Assembly (NCBI GenBank): GCA_017502465.1 | Contig: JAFVUY010000142.1 | Span: forward strand, 1 to 43,577 | Source of the DNA: Bacilli bacterium | Lineage (GTDB): Bacteria; Bacillota_I; Bacilli_A; RFN20; CAG-826 | DNA: 43,577 nucleotides | Reading direction: 5' to 3' | Shown here: in pieces, positions 42,630-43,577 of the stretch | Layout: each line of letters begins with the position of its first letter | Numbering within the stretch: the stretch's first letter is position 1 | Notes under the pieces: generated by a model | Database searches by the model: none | What the model saw: the letters and a program-made list of their open reading frames with translations, nothing else | Told to the model about the DNA's origin: nothing | Made by a program: the position numbers and the translations under genes

Positions 42630-43547
42630 ATGACTATTTCTGAGCTTTATAAACAAGTTGCTCAGTTAGGGTTTGAGGACTCTTTGGAAGATAACGATAG
42701 GTTCTTTTATGCAGCAAATAGGGCACTATTGCAGGTTAATAAATTAAGACCTGCAATAGGAAACTATTTAATAAACCATAAACCACTTGAAAATTTGGTA
42801 ACTGAATCAACTTTTTCTTCAATAGAAAAATTAGAAGACCTAACATTTGAGGCAACTGACTCTAAGTCATATTATTTTGAGGCTGACGGCAACGGCTTTG
42901 CTTATATTGAAAAATATAATGGCGAGGCAGATGAGTGGAGTATATTCTCTACAATCAACCTGTCATCTACAGGAGCTTTTGTAGCTTACAAAGGCTTTAT
43001 CAAAGAGGGTGGCAATTTTGTTAGTGGAAATATTAGAATTAGATTTACAGGCGATTATATATATAACGTTAGAAATGTTGCGTTATATAGACACTTGTTT
43101 AGCGATAATGCTAATGATATTCCTGCCTTTCAATCTTATACACGTTATGATATGAAAGATTTAGTAGATGATTTTTTAGCTTTATGTTGTCCTCCTATTC
43201 AAGAAGACGCTAAAAATCGTGTTCTTAATCAAGAATACGAAATTGAGGGGAATAGTGTAATTCTTATTCCTTATGGAAATAAAGGCGAATATAAGGTTTT
43301 GTATGAACGCAACCCTGCACGTCTTGAAGTGCAAGAAGATAGTGTTGAAGAAAGTGAAACCGAAATTGACCTTGATGAAGAATTGTGTACATTACTTCCT
43401 ATACTTATAGCTGCTTATGTTTGGATAGATGATGAACCTGAAAAATCACAATACTATATGAATTTATATAGAGAACGTGCTGCAGATATAGAAAGGAAAA
43501 CAAAATATACGGCACCTGTTATAATAAAAAGTTCTAATGGGTGGTAA
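42630..43547 (+). CDS. Head-tail adaptor protein
   Basis: The 305-aa product has an N-terminal helix (ISELYKQVAQLGFEDSLED, FFYAANRALLQVNKLRPAIG) and a C-terminal helical part (LLPILIAAYVWIDDEPEKSQ). A beta-rich insert of about 110 residues lies between them. This matches SU10-type adaptors, in which the helical core sits on the portal and a carbohydrate-binding-like insert faces outward. It follows the capsid gene and precedes a new neck gene. Confidence 0.75.
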   Translation: MTISELYKQVAQLGFEDSLEDNDRFFYAANRALLQVNKLRPAIGNYLINHKPLENLVTESTFSSIEKLEDLTFEATDSKSYYFEADGNGFAYIEKYNGEADEWSIFSTINLSSTGAFVAYKGFIKEGGNFVSGNIRIRFTGDYIYNVRNVALYRHLFSDNANDIPAFQSYTRYDMKDLVDDFLALCCPPIQEDAKNRVLNQEYEIEGNSVILIPYGNKGEYKVLYERNPARLEVQEDSVEESETEIDLDEELCTLLPILIAAYVWIDDEPEKSQYYMNLYRERAADIERKTKYTAPVIIKSSNGW

Positions 43548-43552
43548 GAAAT

Positions 43553-43577
43553 ATGGCTTATAAAACTTCAAAAAATC
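43553..43577 (+). CDS. Start of next neck gene (truncated by the window end)
   Basis: ATG 43553 gives MAYKTSKN and one extra base before the window ends; GGTGG upstream is its SD. It is in the position of the nozzle gene. Joining the end to base 1 directly would place a TAA after 12 codons. Joining in the frame of the first gene needs 3n+1 missing bases. Confidence 0.55.

Overview
The window is most of a tailed-phage genome with short-tail (podovirus-like) gene content. It is AT-rich, with strong AGGAGG-type Shine-Dalgarno (SD) sites. TGA is used as a stop. Several small proteins are of the kind common in Clostridia and other Firmicutes phages: DUF1351, DUF4373, DUF6275, RusA, YqaJ/RecT and a Spo0A-type DNA-binding domain. 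A low-GC, possibly spore-forming gut Firmicute host is an inference. No tRNA, rRNA or CRISPR array was seen. All genes but one lie on the + strand.

Layout. (1) 1-9096, tail and exit: a tail nozzle-like protein lacking its N-terminus, a fibre protein with HxH motifs, then a complete diversity-generating retroelement (DGR). The DGR has a C-type-lectin-like target protein with its variable repeat (VR), a target hairpin, the template repeat (TR), a reverse transcriptase and an Avd-like accessory protein. A small adhesin/structural gene and three membrane proteins (holin/lysis candidates) follow. (2) 9097-11413, control region: a terminator, an 11-bp-periodic repeat array beside an AT-rich stretch, one minus-strand membrane gene with a riboswitch-like leader, divergent promoters, a DDE transposase/integrase, stacked terminators and an early promoter with an operator-like inverted repeat and a leader terminator. 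(3) 11414-23599, early genes: a ribbon-helix-helix regulator, YqaJ exonuclease, DUF1351, RecT, RusA, a DUF4373 replication protein, a double-OB SSB, a degenerate HNH protein, a short sliding clamp, a PP-loop enzyme, about ten tiny Cys-rich or coiled-coil proteins, a Spo0A_C protein and a likely late regulator. (4) 23600-43577, late genes: TerS, TerL, portal, an 822-aa coiled-coil protein ending in a Hint (intein-like) domain, a 3140-aa polyvalent virion protein (two zincin motifs, three tandem ADP-ribosyltransferase-like domains), a zinc-ribbon protein, scaffold, decoration protein, major capsid, adaptor and the first eight codons of the next gene.

How it fits together. Late operons are separated by repeated leader elements with terminator-like hairpins just upstream of an SD. 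The DGR diversifies the probable receptor-binding tip: 14 of 24 TR adenines differ in the VR, while all 83 other positions are identical. The end gene (N-terminus only) and the start gene (lacking its N-terminus) occupy the same place in the neck-gene order. The ends therefore probably belong to one gene on a circular or circularly permuted genome, but direct joining is out of frame, so some bases are missing. No endolysin, DNA polymerase, helicase or tyrosine/serine integrase was recognised.
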